Below, piece after piece: positions 55,646 through 64,000 of a DNA stretch of 64,000 nt; position 1 is the first letter of the stretch, and each line of letters starts with the position of its first letter. Where the stretch lies: NCBI GenBank assembly GCA_963761435.1, contig CAVXHJ010000001.1, positions 581,523-645,522 on the forward strand, in the 5' to 3' direction. The notes under the pieces are model-generated. The model was not told the DNA's origin. It was given only the letters and a program-made list of their open reading frames with translations, and searched no databases. This stretch comes from Roseiarcus sp963761435 (GTDB taxonomy: Bacteria > Pseudomonadota > Alphaproteobacteria > Rhizobiales > Beijerinckiaceae). Made by a program: the position numbers and the translations under genes.

Positions 55646-56965
55646 GAGCAGAGATGACAAAGACCGCTGCTTTCTCCCCGTGAGTAGCGCAAATTTTTTT
55701 CATGGCACTTGATAATACGCTCCCTTGGCCGCCGAGCCCTTCGGCCAAATTCTCCGCATCGACGAAGGCCGCACCGCCGCTTTCGGTCAACCCCCCGACT
55801 GAGTAACCAAAATACTACAACCTGCTCGGTGGGACGTTTTGAGTTCGGCCGCTCGTTCGCGCGACCGCTGTGGAGGCTTCACGAGGTTCGGCAGTCTTGG
55901 GGAACGTGTAGCTGAGATCGAAAGCGGCGTGGTTCGAAGGTTTCGAGGTAAGCTTTTCTGGACGGCGTCAGCTTCTTGCGCTGCTCCCGCGATCTGGCTG
56001 ATGGGCGATCCGGACAGCCCGTACATCGATCTCGCCGAGCAGGAGATGCCGCTTGCGGTGCTTCCGGCACCCGGGGCTCCCAGCGGTCAGGCTCAGCCTG
56101 ATGCTTGGGGGAAGACGATCGACGGCCTCAACATATTGGCGGCCTCGTGCCCGGGCCCGGCGGCTCCTCGTCAGCGGCTTGCGGCAAGATCGTGGGTGGC
56201 GTCGCCGCTATAGGCGGCGTTGGCCGCGAGAATGACGGCGTGCTGGCTTCCCCGAAGGCGTGGAAGGGCATTGCGGCCGGTCTGGCAGGGTTCAGGAGGG
56301 GTGAGTGGCCCAGAGGCCGCCCAGCAGCCCCTCGAGCCCGGCCTGAGGCATGTGTTCGGTATGGACGCCCCCGGGCGCGCCGACGGATGATCAGTAGGCT
56401 GGCGCATTCGGGATGGACAAGCGCCTATATGCCACCGGAACGCGGGCAGGTGACGAGCAATGCATGCGGCGCTTGCGGCGGACGCTTTCAACCCAGAAGA
56501 GCCGCCCGTGAAGGTGGCGCTGGTGCCGGAGAATGGACGAATGGCGGCCCGGGAGCTGCGCCCACGGAAACAAAAAAAGCTCGCCGAGCTTCCTCTGGAA
56601 AGACCGGGGGCGTTAAGCCCTTTGGCGCTCCTGCCGCTGGGCTACCGCAAGAGGTCAAAAACCTCACCCCGGCCGAGACCGCCGAGTATCTCCGCAACCG
56701 CATAGACGCGCCAGCCGCCAACACCGAAGGCGACACGCCGGAGGAGAAGGTCATACGCCGAACTACAAGACGTTGGCTGCGTCGAAGAGCGGAGAAGGCC
56801 TCCTTCTTGTCGACCCGGTCGAGTTAAGAACGAATGATGACCCGAGCGGGCCTAGACCTTCAAACGGCCCTACGGAGGCGCAATCGACGTATTGTGTTGA
56901 AAAACGCTGCTTGATCTGGGTGCCGGTCGCTGATTCTCTTCTCTTTGGAACAGGAGATTCGGCCG
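55646..56965. other. 1.3-kb region with no gene recognised
   Basis: Between the XRE gene and the IS1182 transposase. Several open frames span it but none has a plausible start, ribosome binding site or family motif. Codon third positions are very GC-rich, and runs of G/C encode Ala, Gly, Pro and Arg in all frames. It may be the debris of decayed genes or non-coding sequence. The last ~60 bases (from about 56905) may belong to the IS1182 element's left end. Confidence 0.5.
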
Positions 56966-58141
56966 ATGATGGGCGAGCGGCGGGTGATGCAGGAGGCGCT
57001 GTTCTACGGCTTCAACCTCGAGCGGCATGTCCCCGACAATCACATGCTTCGCAAGATCGACCGTTTCGTCGACCTGTCGGATCTGAGGGCGCATCTCGGG
57101 CCCTATTACAGCGATGTGGGACGGCCCTCGATCGATCCCGAGCTGATGATGCGTATGTTGATTGTGGGCTACTGCTTCGGCATTCGCTCAGAGCGTCGGC
57201 TGTGCGAGAGGTCCACCTCAATCTGGCCTATCGCTGGTTCTGTCGATTGGGGCTCGACGGCGATGTCCCCGATCATTCGACTTTTTCCAAGAACCGCCAC
57301 GGCCGTTTCCGAGAGAGCGATCTCCTGCGCAAGCTGTTCGAGACAGTGGTGGCGCGCTGCATGAAGGAAGGCATCGTCGGGGGCGAAGCCTTCGCGGTCG
57401 ACGCCAGCATTATCGTGGCCGACGCCCATCGCCGACGCGGCGTCGCCAAGATTGAGGACCTCGATCCGACCACCAGTCGTGCAGTCGCGGAGTATTTGTC
57501 AGTCCTCGACGACGCGGCCTTCGGCGGCGCGACCCCGGTCGAGCCGAAGACGATCTCGCCGACCGATCCAGCGGCCCGCTACACCGCTTCGGCCAACTCT
57601 CTCGCCGGTTATGCCTATTCCGATAACTACCTCATCGATCTGAAGCATGCGGTGATCATGGACGTCGAGGCGACGACGACCATTCGCCAGGCCGAAGTCG
57701 GCGCGGCCAAGACGATGCTCGACCGCAGGGCCGAACAGTTCGACGTCAACCCATCGCGCCTGGTCGCCGACGGCGGCTACGGCTCGGCCGAGATGGTCGG
57801 GTGGCTGGTGGACGAGCGCGGGATCGAACCGCACGTGAACTTGGTCGACAAGACAGAGCGCACGGACGGAACCTTCTCCCGCAGCGACTTCGCATTCGAT
57901 CAAGAAAGCAACCTTATGTCTGCCCCGGCGGCAAAGAGCTGAGGAAATACCACCGCGCTTTCGCCAAGCCACGCGAGGGGCTGACGAAGGACGGCACGAT
58001 GATCTACTTTGCGCGCAAGCATGATTGCGAGTGCTGTGCGCTCAAGCCCAAGTGCTGTCCGAACGTTCCTGCACGCAAAATCGCGCGCTCTGTTCATGAA
58101 GCCGCTCGCGACAAGGCCCGAGCGATCGCAAAGACCGAGGC

Positions 58142-58483
58142 CTACCAGGCTGTTGAAGAAGGGTCTCGTTTTGCTTTGAGGACGGCTTCGTCGCCGTTGT
58201 GGTTGGCGAATTCGATCTCGATCGTGCCGTCGTCGAGGAGTTCGGCGGTTCCTTCGCCTCGGACCTCGTCGCCTTCGTCGCATCCCGCCCAGCGGAAGCC
58301 GATCGAGTCGCGGGCGTATTCGACATCGAGACCAGCCTCCATGGCTCCAAAGGCGATTTCGCCGCCCTGCGCGGTGACGGTCAGCGTCGCCGGACCGCAG
58401 AGGTCGAGGTAATCGCGATCCCAGAGGTCGGCCTCGACGATCCGCCAGCGGCCGATCAGGCGGCAGTCGGCCGGGGCCTTCAT
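58142..58483 (-). CDS. Passenger protein in IS-B, unknown function
   Basis: 113 residues. ATG at 58483 overlaps the transposase stop by ATGA (58480-58483), so the two are translationally coupled. Sequence: RLIGRWRIVEADLWDRDYLDLCGPATLTVTAQGGEIAFGAMEAGLDVEYARDSIGFRWAGCDEGDEVRGEGTAELLDDGTIEIEFANHNGDEAVLKAKRD, compact and beta-rich, with GxWR...WDRDYLDL and HNGDEA as memorable motifs. I recall proteins of this type as uncharacterised, widespread in bacteria; no function is known to me. The last residues and stop (TGG TAG) use the element's end and the host CTAC duplication (GTAG on this strand), so the exact C-terminus depends on the target site. Not needed for DDE chemistry. Confidence 0.75.
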   Translation of the reverse strand: MKAPADCRLIGRWRIVEADLWDRDYLDLCGPATLTVTAQGGEIAFGAMEAGLDVEYARDSIGFRWAGCDEGDEVRGEGTAELLDDGTIEIEFANHNGDEAVLKAKRDPSSTAW

Positions 58484-59647
58484 GCTGGGGCCTCCAGGAG
58501 CTTCGGCAGCCGCGCCAGATTGTAGGCGGCGGCGGCGAAGGTGAAGGCCCATCCGACGCGCTCGCGGCCGCGGAACTTGGTTCGCTCCTGGCCGGCGACG
58601 ATCTTGATCCAGCCGAAGGCCTCCTCGATCCGCTTGCGGATGCGTTGGCTCACGGCATAACCCGCGTGGCGCGTTGTCCGGCCGTCGACCGCCGACGAGC
58701 GACCGCTGGTGTTCTGCGCCACGTGAGGCGTCGCTTTCATCGAGCGCAGCTCGTTGACGAAGTCCTCGGCGTCGTAGCCCCTGTCGGCGCCGAGCGTGAT
58801 CGGCCTCGGCCGGTCGGCGCGCGGCTCGATCATGTGCAGCGCCGCGATCCGCTCGGCGTGGCCGTTGGCCTCGGTCAGACACGCGTCGACGACGAGGCCG
58901 TTGCGGTTCTCCATCAGCGCATGCCCCATAAAGCAGAGCTTGGCTTCCTTGCCCGGTCCCTTGCGATAAAGCCGCGCTTCCGGATCGGTCGTCGAAGCGT
59001 GCGTCTCGTTGGAGCGCTTCTGGCCGTGGAAATCCGTCTCGCGGTTCCGCCCGCCGCCTGGCGGAGGCGGCTCGCCCGAACCGTCCTTCGGCCGGAAGCT
59101 CTTTATTGACGCCCAGGCCTCGACCAGCGTGCCGTCGACCGAGAAGTGATCCGTGCTGAGCAGGCGCTTCACCCGCGGCCGCGCCAACACAGCACTCAGA
59201 AGCTTGGCGGCGAGGTCGCCCTCCAGCAGGCGATCGCGGTTCCTGGAGAATGTCGAGTGGTCCCAGACCGCGTCGTCGACGCCGATGCCGACGAACCAGC
59301 GGAACAGGAGGTCGAACTCCAACCGCTCCATCAACTGCCGCTCCGAGCGGATCGAATAGAACGCCTGCAACAGCATCGCTCGCAAAAGCTTCTCGGGCGG
59401 GATCGAGGGACGGCCTATCCGCGCATAGAGCGCCGAGAACTCGCCCGACAGCGCCGCCAGTGCCTCGTTCACGATGCCGCGGATCGTCCGCAACGGGTGA
59501 TCCTTGCCGACCCGCGCTTCCAGATCGACGTAGCTGAACAGCGCCCCCGACCGCTCATCCCCGCCCCGCATCAGGTCCCTCCGCCAAGCTGCAAGGCGAA
59601 GGAATCACACGGCGAGTCCGATGGCCAGAGACTTTTTCAACGGCCTG
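58146..59647 (-). mobile_element. IS-B, IS5-type element with passenger gene
   Basis: 1502 bases. Left end CAGGCTGTTGAAGAAG, right end complement of CAGGCCGTTGAAAAAG, flanked by CTAC at 58142-58145 and 59648-59651. Removing the element and one CTAC joins TEAY to AVSCRERKKVEML and restores the IS1182 frame, which proves the boundaries. Confidence 0.9.
58480..59571 (-). CDS. IS5-type transposase (IS-B)
   Basis: 363 residues from ATG at 59571 after GGAGGGACCTG. Same domain order as the IS-A transposase: LFSYVDLEARVGKDHPLRTIRGIV, GRPSIPPEKLLRAMLLQAFYSIRSERQLMERLEFDLLFRWFVG, DHSTFSRNRDRLLEGDLAAKLL, DHFSVDGTLVEAWASIKSFRPKDGSGEPPPPGG (first Asp), ITLGADRGYDAEDFVNELR (second Asp) and RIEEAFGWIKIVAG (Glu). 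Intact. Its stop overlaps the passenger gene's ATG. Confidence 0.92.
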   Translation of the reverse strand: MRGGDERSGALFSYVDLEARVGKDHPLRTIRGIVNEALAALSGEFSALYARIGRPSIPPEKLLRAMLLQAFYSIRSERQLMERLEFDLLFRWFVGIGVDDAVWDHSTFSRNRDRLLEGDLAAKLLSAVLARPRVKRLLSTDHFSVDGTLVEAWASIKSFRPKDGSGEPPPPGGGRNRETDFHGQKRSNETHASTTDPEARLYRKGPGKEAKLCFMGHALMENRNGLVVDACLTEANGHAERIAALHMIEPRADRPRPITLGADRGYDAEDFVNELRSMKATPHVAQNTSGRSSAVDGRTTRHAGYAVSQRIRKRIEEAFGWIKIVAGQERTKFRGRERVGWAFTFAAAAYNLARLPKLLEAPA

Positions 59648-59937
59648 CTACGCCGTCTCATGTCGCGAACGAAAGAAGGTCGAGATGCTCTTCGCTCACC
59701 TGAAGCGCATCCTCAGGCTCGGTCGATTGCGTCTACGTGGGCCGAGTGGAGCCAAAGACGAGTTCCTGTTGGCCGCCACCGCCCAAAATCTGCGGAAACT
59801 GGCGAAGCTCATCCCTTTCCCGGCGCCGATCTTCGCCACCTGAGGTGCAGAGGGCCAGCTTTGCCTCGCCGAAAGCCGCCCATGACGCCAATCGCCGCCG
59901 AGCCGAAACGGAGTCCTTCAACGAAATTGACGTCTAG

Positions 59938-61260
59938 CAGGCTGCTGAAAAACTGACTGCGTTTCCGCAAGAATGGGGTTAGGCGCGAAATTTTTCGCCT
60001 GGATAAGGTTCATCCGGGGAAGATGTCCTCGGCCTCGGATCATTGTTCCCTCATTCTTCAAGCCGTCAGACACAGTTTGCCCCTCGGAGCCAGAAGCTTG
60101 GGCAGGCGGACGATATTGTAGGCTGCGATGGCGAAGACGAAGACGGCGCGAACCTTGGCGAGGCCGCGCACCTTCACTTGCGCGAGCCCGCCCACCGTCT
60201 TGCTCCAGCCGAAGCATTCCTCGATCCGTTTGCGCAGCCGTTGGCTGATCGCATAGCGAAGGCTCGCTGCGACCTCGGGCGAGATGGCGGTCTTGCGCGC
60301 CTTGCCGGTCTTGCTGACCGTCCCGTTGATCGCCACGTGCGGCTCGATCCCGCGCGCCTTCAAGCCTTCGACGAAGGCCTCGGCGTCGTAGTTCTTGTCG
60401 GCGCCGAGGGTCGCGCCCTTGGGCAACCGCTCGCTCAAGGCTGCGGCCGCCTCGCGTTCCGCCGTTCCGGTGGCCAAAGTCGCCTCGGCCCCGACCACAA
60501 GCCCGTTGCGGTTCTCCATCAACGCATGGCCAAGATAGGAAAGACGACTCTCCTGCCCGTCGCCTTTCCTGAACAAGCGCGCATCCTTGTCCGTTGTCGA
60601 GGCGTGCGTCTCGTTCGATCGCTTCGTCTTGCGGAAATCCGTTTCCCCGTTGCGCCCCGGTGTCGGCGGCTCACCCGACCCATCCTTGGGCCGAAAGCTC
60701 TTCATCGACGCCCAGGCCTTGAGCAATGTCCCGTCGACTGAAAAATGGTCCGCGCTCATGAGCCCCTTCACCTCCGGCAAGGCAAGCAGCGAAGCCAGAA
60801 ACCCTTGCGCGATCTCATGCGTGAGCAGACGGTCGCGGTTCTTGGAAAAGGTCGAGGCGTCGAAAACCTTCTCGTCGATCGACAACCCGACGAACCAGCG
60901 AAACAGCATGTCGAACTCCAACCGTTCGACCAATTGTCGCTCCGAGCGGATCGAATAGAGAAGCTGCAACAGCGTGGCCCGCAGCAGCCGTTCCGGCGGT
61001 ATGGAGGGACGCCCGACCGCCTCGTAAAGCGCCGAAAACCTCGCGTCGAGCTCGTCGAGCGCCGCATTGGCCAGTCGCCGCATCGCCCGTAACGGATGCT
61101 TCGCCGGAAGCCTGGCCTCGACATCGACGTAAGAGAACAACGCCCCGCTTGTCCGATCCTCGCCCCGCATCGATCCCCCCGAATCATCGCCTCGATCCAA
61201 AGGAATCACGGGATAAAGGCAAACACCAGCGCGTATTCGGCCGACTTTTTCAGCAGCCTG
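59938..61260 (-). mobile_element. IS-A copy 2
   Basis: 1323 bases, same ends as copy 1, CTAG at 59934-59937 and 61261-61264. It is adjacent to IS-C copy 3 in the same relative order and orientation as at 23.3-25.5 kb. Differences from copy 1 that I can see: 60115 A (G in copy 1), and in the neighbouring IS-C 61265 T (G at 24674). Confidence 0.9.
60058..61170 (-). CDS. IS5-type transposase (IS-A copy 2)
   Basis: 370 residues from ATG at 61170 with GGGGGG before it. By eye identical in protein sequence to the copy at 23467-24579; the base change at 60115 is silent. Catalytic regions SVDGTLLKAWASMK, LGADKNYDAEAF and RIEECFGWSK are intact. Confidence 0.92.
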   Translation of the reverse strand: MRGEDRTSGALFSYVDVEARLPAKHPLRAMRRLANAALDELDARFSALYEAVGRPSIPPERLLRATLLQLLYSIRSERQLVERLEFDMLFRWFVGLSIDEKVFDASTFSKNRDRLLTHEIAQGFLASLLALPEVKGLMSADHFSVDGTLLKAWASMKSFRPKDGSGEPPTPGRNGETDFRKTKRSNETHASTTDKDARLFRKGDGQESRLSYLGHALMENRNGLVVGAEATLATGTAEREAAAALSERLPKGATLGADKNYDAEAFVEGLKARGIEPHVAINGTVSKTGKARKTAISPEVAASLRYAISQRLRKRIEECFGWSKTVGGLAQVKVRGLAKVRAVFVFAIAAYNIVRLPKLLAPRGKLCLTA

Positions 61261-61263
61261 CTA

Positions 61264-62139
61264 GTTCACCAACTCATAAACCTGAACCCTATTCGGATGG
61301 CGGCGAGTTTGACGAGGGCGAGGTAGTTGGCGTCGTGTTTTTCGTAGCGTGTCGCGACGGCTCGGAAATGTTTGAGTTTGTTGAAGAAGCATTCGACGAG
61401 ATTTCGAAAGCGGTAGAGGTAGCGGCTGAAGGAGGGGACGTTCACCCGATGGGGCATCGGCTTGATGTTGCCCCATGCGCCTTGTCTTGCGAGGCGCGCC
61501 CGCAGCGCGTCGCTGTCGTAGCCGCGGTCGGCGAGGAGGATTTGGCCTTCGCCGAGACCGGCGAGCATGTCGGCCGCGCTTCGCCCGTCATGAGCTTGTC
61601 CGGCCGTCAGCTTGAGCAGAATGGGCAGGCCGTTGGCGTCGACGAGCGCATGGATCTTGGTGGTCAGTCCGCCTCGCGAGCGCCCCATGCAGCGGGCTCC
61701 AGCGAGATCCCGAGCGGGGGATGACGTTTCTTCAGACCCCCTTTTTTGCCGTTGGCGCCATGCTGGTGGACGCGGATCGAGGAACTGTCGATCATCTGCA
61801 AATCGCCATCGTAGGCTTTTGAGATCGCTTCGAATATCCGATCCCAGACGCCGATCCTGGCCCAGCGGACGAAACGGTTGTAGCAGGTCGTCGATGGTCC
61901 GTAGCGCTCGGGAATTTCGGCCCAGGGCGAACCGGTGCGCAGCCGCCAGTAAATGCCGTTGAGCACCTTGCGATCGTCCGAACGCGGCACGCCGCGCGGC
62001 TTGTTCGGCAAGAGAGGCTCGATGATCGACCACTCGAAATCAGATAGCTCGTACCGGCGTGGCGTCATGTTCGCTCCCCCTCACGGAGCTTGAATCACGC
62101 CGCGCCCAAAAAAGGAATCCTCTTTATGAGTTTGTGACC
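61264..62139 (-). mobile_element. IS-C copy 3, IS5 family (IS427-like)
   Basis: 876 bases, ends GTTCACCAACTCATAAA (one base changed from GGTCACC) and TTTATGAGTTTGTGACC; TA at 61262-61263 and 62140-62141. Adjacent to IS-A copy 2. The first-base-pair change in the end may affect transposition. Confidence 0.9.
61266..62068 (-). CDS. IS427-like transposase, two overlapping frames (IS-C copy 3)
   Basis: The same two-frame arrangement as the other copies: first frame 62068 down to 61664, second frame to 61266. One residue difference in the overlap zone (GISLEP for GTSLEP) and another base difference (gagcgcatgg for gagggcatgg near 61640) compared with copy 1. DDE residues as in copy 1. Expressed, if at all, by slippage at AAAAAAGGGGG. 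Confidence 0.88.
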
Positions 62140-62523
62140 TAGTGGGCGGCTGCCTAACCCGCGCGAGCTATTTGCGAGACGCCGCGGCGCTTGGTCATAT
62201 CCGCTCGGCGAGTTTCCCAATGAGCCAGCCGAGGGCGGCGAAGCGGACGGCCGAAAAAGCATTTCACAAGTCACCCTCACCCGTTTTTACGCAATGCTTA
62301 GCGATTTTAACGCCCGCGTGGAAATGATTTTTTGAAGTTGGATTGAGTGCGGATAGGCTGAAGCCGCGCGGGTCACAGTGTTCTTTGCACCATGCCTCAG
62401 CGACGGCCATCCTAGTACGAAACTCGGTCCGGGATTGCGCGCAAATTACACGTGCGCTATGCCTCCAGACGCGCTGACCGTGTTCGTCACGAGCGTGCGG
62501 CATCGCCGCCCGGAGCCGTCAAT
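62140..62523. other. Intergenic region between IS-C copy 3 and the AraC gene
   Basis: About 380 bases. It should contain the promoter of the AraC-type gene. No gene or terminator is recognised; a short inverted-looking stretch near 62350-62380 is not a clear hairpin. Confidence 0.45.
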
Positions 62524-63642
62524 GTGACCGAAAACACGCCACCCCAGACGCCTCCGACGGTTGCGGGATTCGCAATCAGGTGCGCGCTCGCGGCGCTTCA
62601 GGAGCGCGATGTACCGGTACGGCAACTGTTCTATCGAGCCGGACTATCCGATCCCCAGTTTGCGAGCACAGGCGGTCGCATCTCCGCGGCGGCGCAGGGA
62701 GACTTTATCGAATACGCTGCCGAGGCGACGGGCGATACGGCATTCGGGCTTCACTTGGCCGAGCGGTCGAACCCCCGCGACGCCGGGCTGCTTTACTATG
62801 TCGCGACAGCTGCAAGAGACCTCGGCGAGGCCTTGGCGCTCTTTGCCCGTTACTTCAGTATCGTCAACGAAAGCGTCCGCTTCAGGTTCGTACGCAGCCC
62901 CGCGGGTGCCGTGGTCGAGTTCAATCTTGTCGGAGTTTCACAAGATCGGGTGAAGCAGAACACGGAATTTTGGCTCGGACTCGTCGTCCAGACAGCCCGA
63001 GCGGTCACAGATCGCAGCGTCCGACCGACCCGCGTAGAATGCCCTCATCAACGCATCGACGATCTGGAGGAATTCGAGCGCTTCTTTGGTTGCCCGGTCA
63101 AGTTCTCGGCGCCGTCCGGCTTGTTGGAATTCTCCGACGAGACCCTCGCCTTTCCGCTCATCACTCAGGACGCGTGTTTGCTACAGGTACTGCGGCCGTT
63201 CTGCGATGAAGCCGAAAGGGCTCGCAACGCGGCGACAGGTCCGCTTCGCGAAGGGGTCGAGAATGAGATCGAGCGACTGCTTCCAAACGGCCAAGTTAAG
63301 GCCGAGACCGTCGCGATGGCCTTGGCTATCACCGTGGAGACCCTGTCGCACCGGCTGTCGGAGGAGGGAACGTCCTTCGCGGGCGTCGTCGACCAACTGC
63401 GCCGACGCCTTGGGCTCCGGTATCTCAAGGAACCGAGCTTGACGCTGGCGCAGATTGCGTGGCTTTTGGGTTACGAGCGCCCGATGGCGTTCAATCGCGA
63501 CTTCAAGCGTTGGACGGGCCGTTCGCCGTCGGCCGTCCGCAATCAGACTGCGCGCCATCACCTTACGGTCCCAGCCATCGTCACGGATGTTGAAATGAAT
63601 TCGAGGCCTCGACGGAAAGCTGCGGGACAGTTCGACCATTGA
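62524..63642 (+). CDS. AraC-family transcriptional regulator (OruR/ArgR-like)
   Basis: 372 residues from GTG at 62524, chosen because GGAG lies 8 bases upstream; an in-frame GTG at 62452 would add 24 residues. The N-terminal effector domain reads ALAALQERDVPVRQLFYRAGL, RISAAAQGDFIEYAAEATGDTAFGLHLAERSNPRDAGLLYYVATAARDLGEALALFARYFSIVNESVRFRF, as in the Arabinose_bd/OruR group. The C-terminal double HTH has VAMALAITVETLSHRLSEEGTSFAGVVDQLRRRLGLRYLKEPSLTLAQIAWLLGYERPMAFNRDFKRWTGRSPSAVR, with the typical A-x-x-L-G-Y...F-x-R-x-F-K-R-W-T-G-x-S-P. Target genes are unknown; a DUF2147 gene follows. Confidence 0.88.
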   Translation: MTENTPPQTPPTVAGFAIRCALAALQERDVPVRQLFYRAGLSDPQFASTGGRISAAAQGDFIEYAAEATGDTAFGLHLAERSNPRDAGLLYYVATAARDLGEALALFARYFSIVNESVRFRFVRSPAGAVVEFNLVGVSQDRVKQNTEFWLGLVVQTARAVTDRSVRPTRVECPHQRIDDLEEFERFFGCPVKFSAPSGLLEFSDETLAFPLITQDACLLQVLRPFCDEAERARNAATGPLREGVENEIERLLPNGQVKAETVAMALAITVETLSHRLSEEGTSFAGVVDQLRRRLGLRYLKEPSLTLAQIAWLLGYERPMAFNRDFKRWTGRSPSAVRNQTARHHLTVPAIVTDVEMNSRPRRKAAGQFDH

Positions 63643-63803
63643 AGTAGTATAAAGTCGTGCAAAAGTAGCACGCTGGTCGACCCCGCCGGCACGGGTTCGA
63701 GCGGACACGCGCAAAGGGCGGTGAGCTGGCTGGGCCGACCTGAACCTGTTGGCATGCGGAAGATCGACCGCCACAAAGTCGACTCCACTATCCATCAGCC
63801 AGA

Positions 63804-64000
63804 GTGCGGTTCTCAGCCTGTGGGGACGGAGCGGTCTGCGGCTTCCTCGCCTGGAAGAAGGAACCGAATGGCCCGGCCAAAATCGGCGAAGAGGTCTTCG
63901 ACATGAGGCCGAATGGTGCCGACGCCTGGGAAGGTATCGTGTACAAACCCGCAGACGGGAAGCGCTATAGCGGCAAGCTGACGCTCTCGGGCCACAATCT
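63804..64000 (+). CDS. DUF2147-family protein, 3' end beyond window
   Basis: Partial. From GTG at 63804: VRFSACGDGAVCGFLAWKKEP, AKIGEEVFDMRPNGADAWEGIVYKPADGKRYSGKLTLSGHN. This fits DUF2147 (a small exported beta-barrel domain with C-G-x-x-C-G-x(L/V)-x-W near the start and W-x-G-x-I-Y-x-P-x-D-G-K-x-Y-x-x-K later). The family normally has a signal peptide and GxWxT before the first Cys; here no ATG or signal sequence is found in this frame upstream of 63804 before a stop, so the N-terminus may lie in another frame or the gene may be damaged. Confidence 0.6.
   Translation, partial: MRFSACGDGAVCGFLAWKKEPNGPAKIGEEVFDMRPNGADAWEGIVYKPADGKRYSGKLTLSGHN

Larger units (their letters stand above)
56966..59843 (+). 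pseudogene. IS1182-type transposase, broken by two deletions and an IS
   Basis: ATG at 56966 (after AGGAG) opens MMGERRVMQEALFYGFNLERHVPDNHMLRKIDRFVDL, the IS1182 N-terminus, then LGPYYSDVGRPSIDPELMMRMLIVGYCFGIRSERRLCE. One base is missing near 57211; the next frame gives EVHLNLAYRWFCRLGLDGDVPDHSTFSKNRHGRF, AVDASIIVADAHRRRG and LVADGGYGSAEMVGWLV. A second base is missing near 57892, before YVCPGGKELRKYHRAFAKPREGL, DCECCALKPKCCPN and IAKTEAY. IS-B is inserted there at 58146. The gene resumes after it at 59652 with AVSCRERKKVEMLFAHLKRILRLGRLRLRGPSGAKDEFLLAATAQNLRKLAKL, stop at 59841-59843. Not functional. Confidence 0.85.
56905..59933 (+). mobile_element. IS1182-type element, interrupted by IS-B, termini approximate
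   Basis: Holds the transposase listed next. Faint similarity between GACGTATTGTGTTGAAAAAC (about 56888-56907) and the complement of GTCCTTCAACGAAATTGACGT (near 59912-59933) may be its inverted ends; I cannot confirm them. Its right end abuts IS-A copy 2. Confidence 0.45.

Noticed and set aside
55839..56827. Two overlapping plus-strand frames (124 and 240 codons) as genes
   Set aside because: No family motif, no ribosome binding site, extreme Ala/Gly/Arg/Pro content in all frames.
1..64000. CRISPR arrays, rRNA, tRNA, integrase or attachment sites, replication origin
   Set aside because: None seen: no regular spaced repeats, no tRNA cloverleaf or rRNA sequence, and no integrase. IS transposases alone do not make an island boundary.

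Overview
The window is a 64-kb piece of a GC-rich proteobacterial genome. I read it as an alphaproteobacterium, probably a Rhizobiales member of the Methylocystis/Methylosinus/Bradyrhizobium sort. That rests on the high-GC codon use, the IS5/IS630/IS1182 insertion sequences, the MetA-like/MetY pair and the GTG/TTG starts. It is inference; no rRNA or tRNA gene is present to test it.

2.1-39.8 kb is a large exopolysaccharide/capsule biosynthesis cluster, almost entirely on the minus strand, so transcription runs from about 39.8 kb down to about 2.1 kb. In order of transcription it holds: a polyprenyl-phosphate sugar-1-phosphate transferase that starts the repeat unit; a NusG/RfaH-like antiterminator; a Wzc-type copolymerase/ATPase; a UDP-sugar 6-dehydrogenase; an IS630-type insertion; a heme-oxygenase-like protein; GNAT and FemAB-like acyl/aminoacyl transferases; a methyltransferase; a GT4 glycosyltransferase; a second methyltransferase; a UDP-sugar epimerase cut by two nested ISs; a Wzx flippase; a methyltransferase and an FkbM methyltransferase (both broken); two polysaccharide deacetylases; two more glycosyltransferases; a flavoprotein with an in-frame stop; an ATP-grasp ligase; an asparagine synthetase; an EpsG/Wzy-like polymerase; and a 6-kb A-PCP-C-A-PCP-TE nonribosomal peptide synthetase. 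One gene on the opposite strand encodes a secreted protein of unknown function. The set has everything a Wzx/Wzy-dependent polymer needs, plus an unusual number of amide- and acyl-forming enzymes, so I infer a polysaccharide decorated with acyl or amino-acid groups, or a co-encoded N-acyl amino acid product.

40.4-51.6 kb holds housekeeping and linked genes: MetA-like and MetY (methionine), glmS (glucosamine-6-phosphate, a sugar-nucleotide precursor), a further GT4 glycosyltransferase, and a plus-strand acyl module (acyl carrier protein, AMP ligase, FabG-like reductase, FATP-like acyl ligase). The carrier protein has Phe where the phosphopantetheine serine belongs. A ferric-reductase-like membrane protein follows on the other strand.

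52.2-62.1 kb is an IS graveyard: an IS5-type element (here IS-C), an IS630 element, a second IS5-type element (IS-D), an orphan XRE regulator, and an IS1182-type transposase interrupted by another IS5-type element (IS-B) that carries a coupled passenger gene. A 2.2-kb IS-A + IS-C pair follows, nearly identical to the pair at 23.3-25.5 kb. The right edge has an AraC-type regulator and the start of a DUF2147 protein; the left edge has a CDP-diacylglycerol pyrophosphatase and a Hint-domain protein.

Six otherwise intact genes are broken by what looks like one extra base each. Either the assembly has insertion errors or the locus is decaying; this matters for deciding whether the pathway works.
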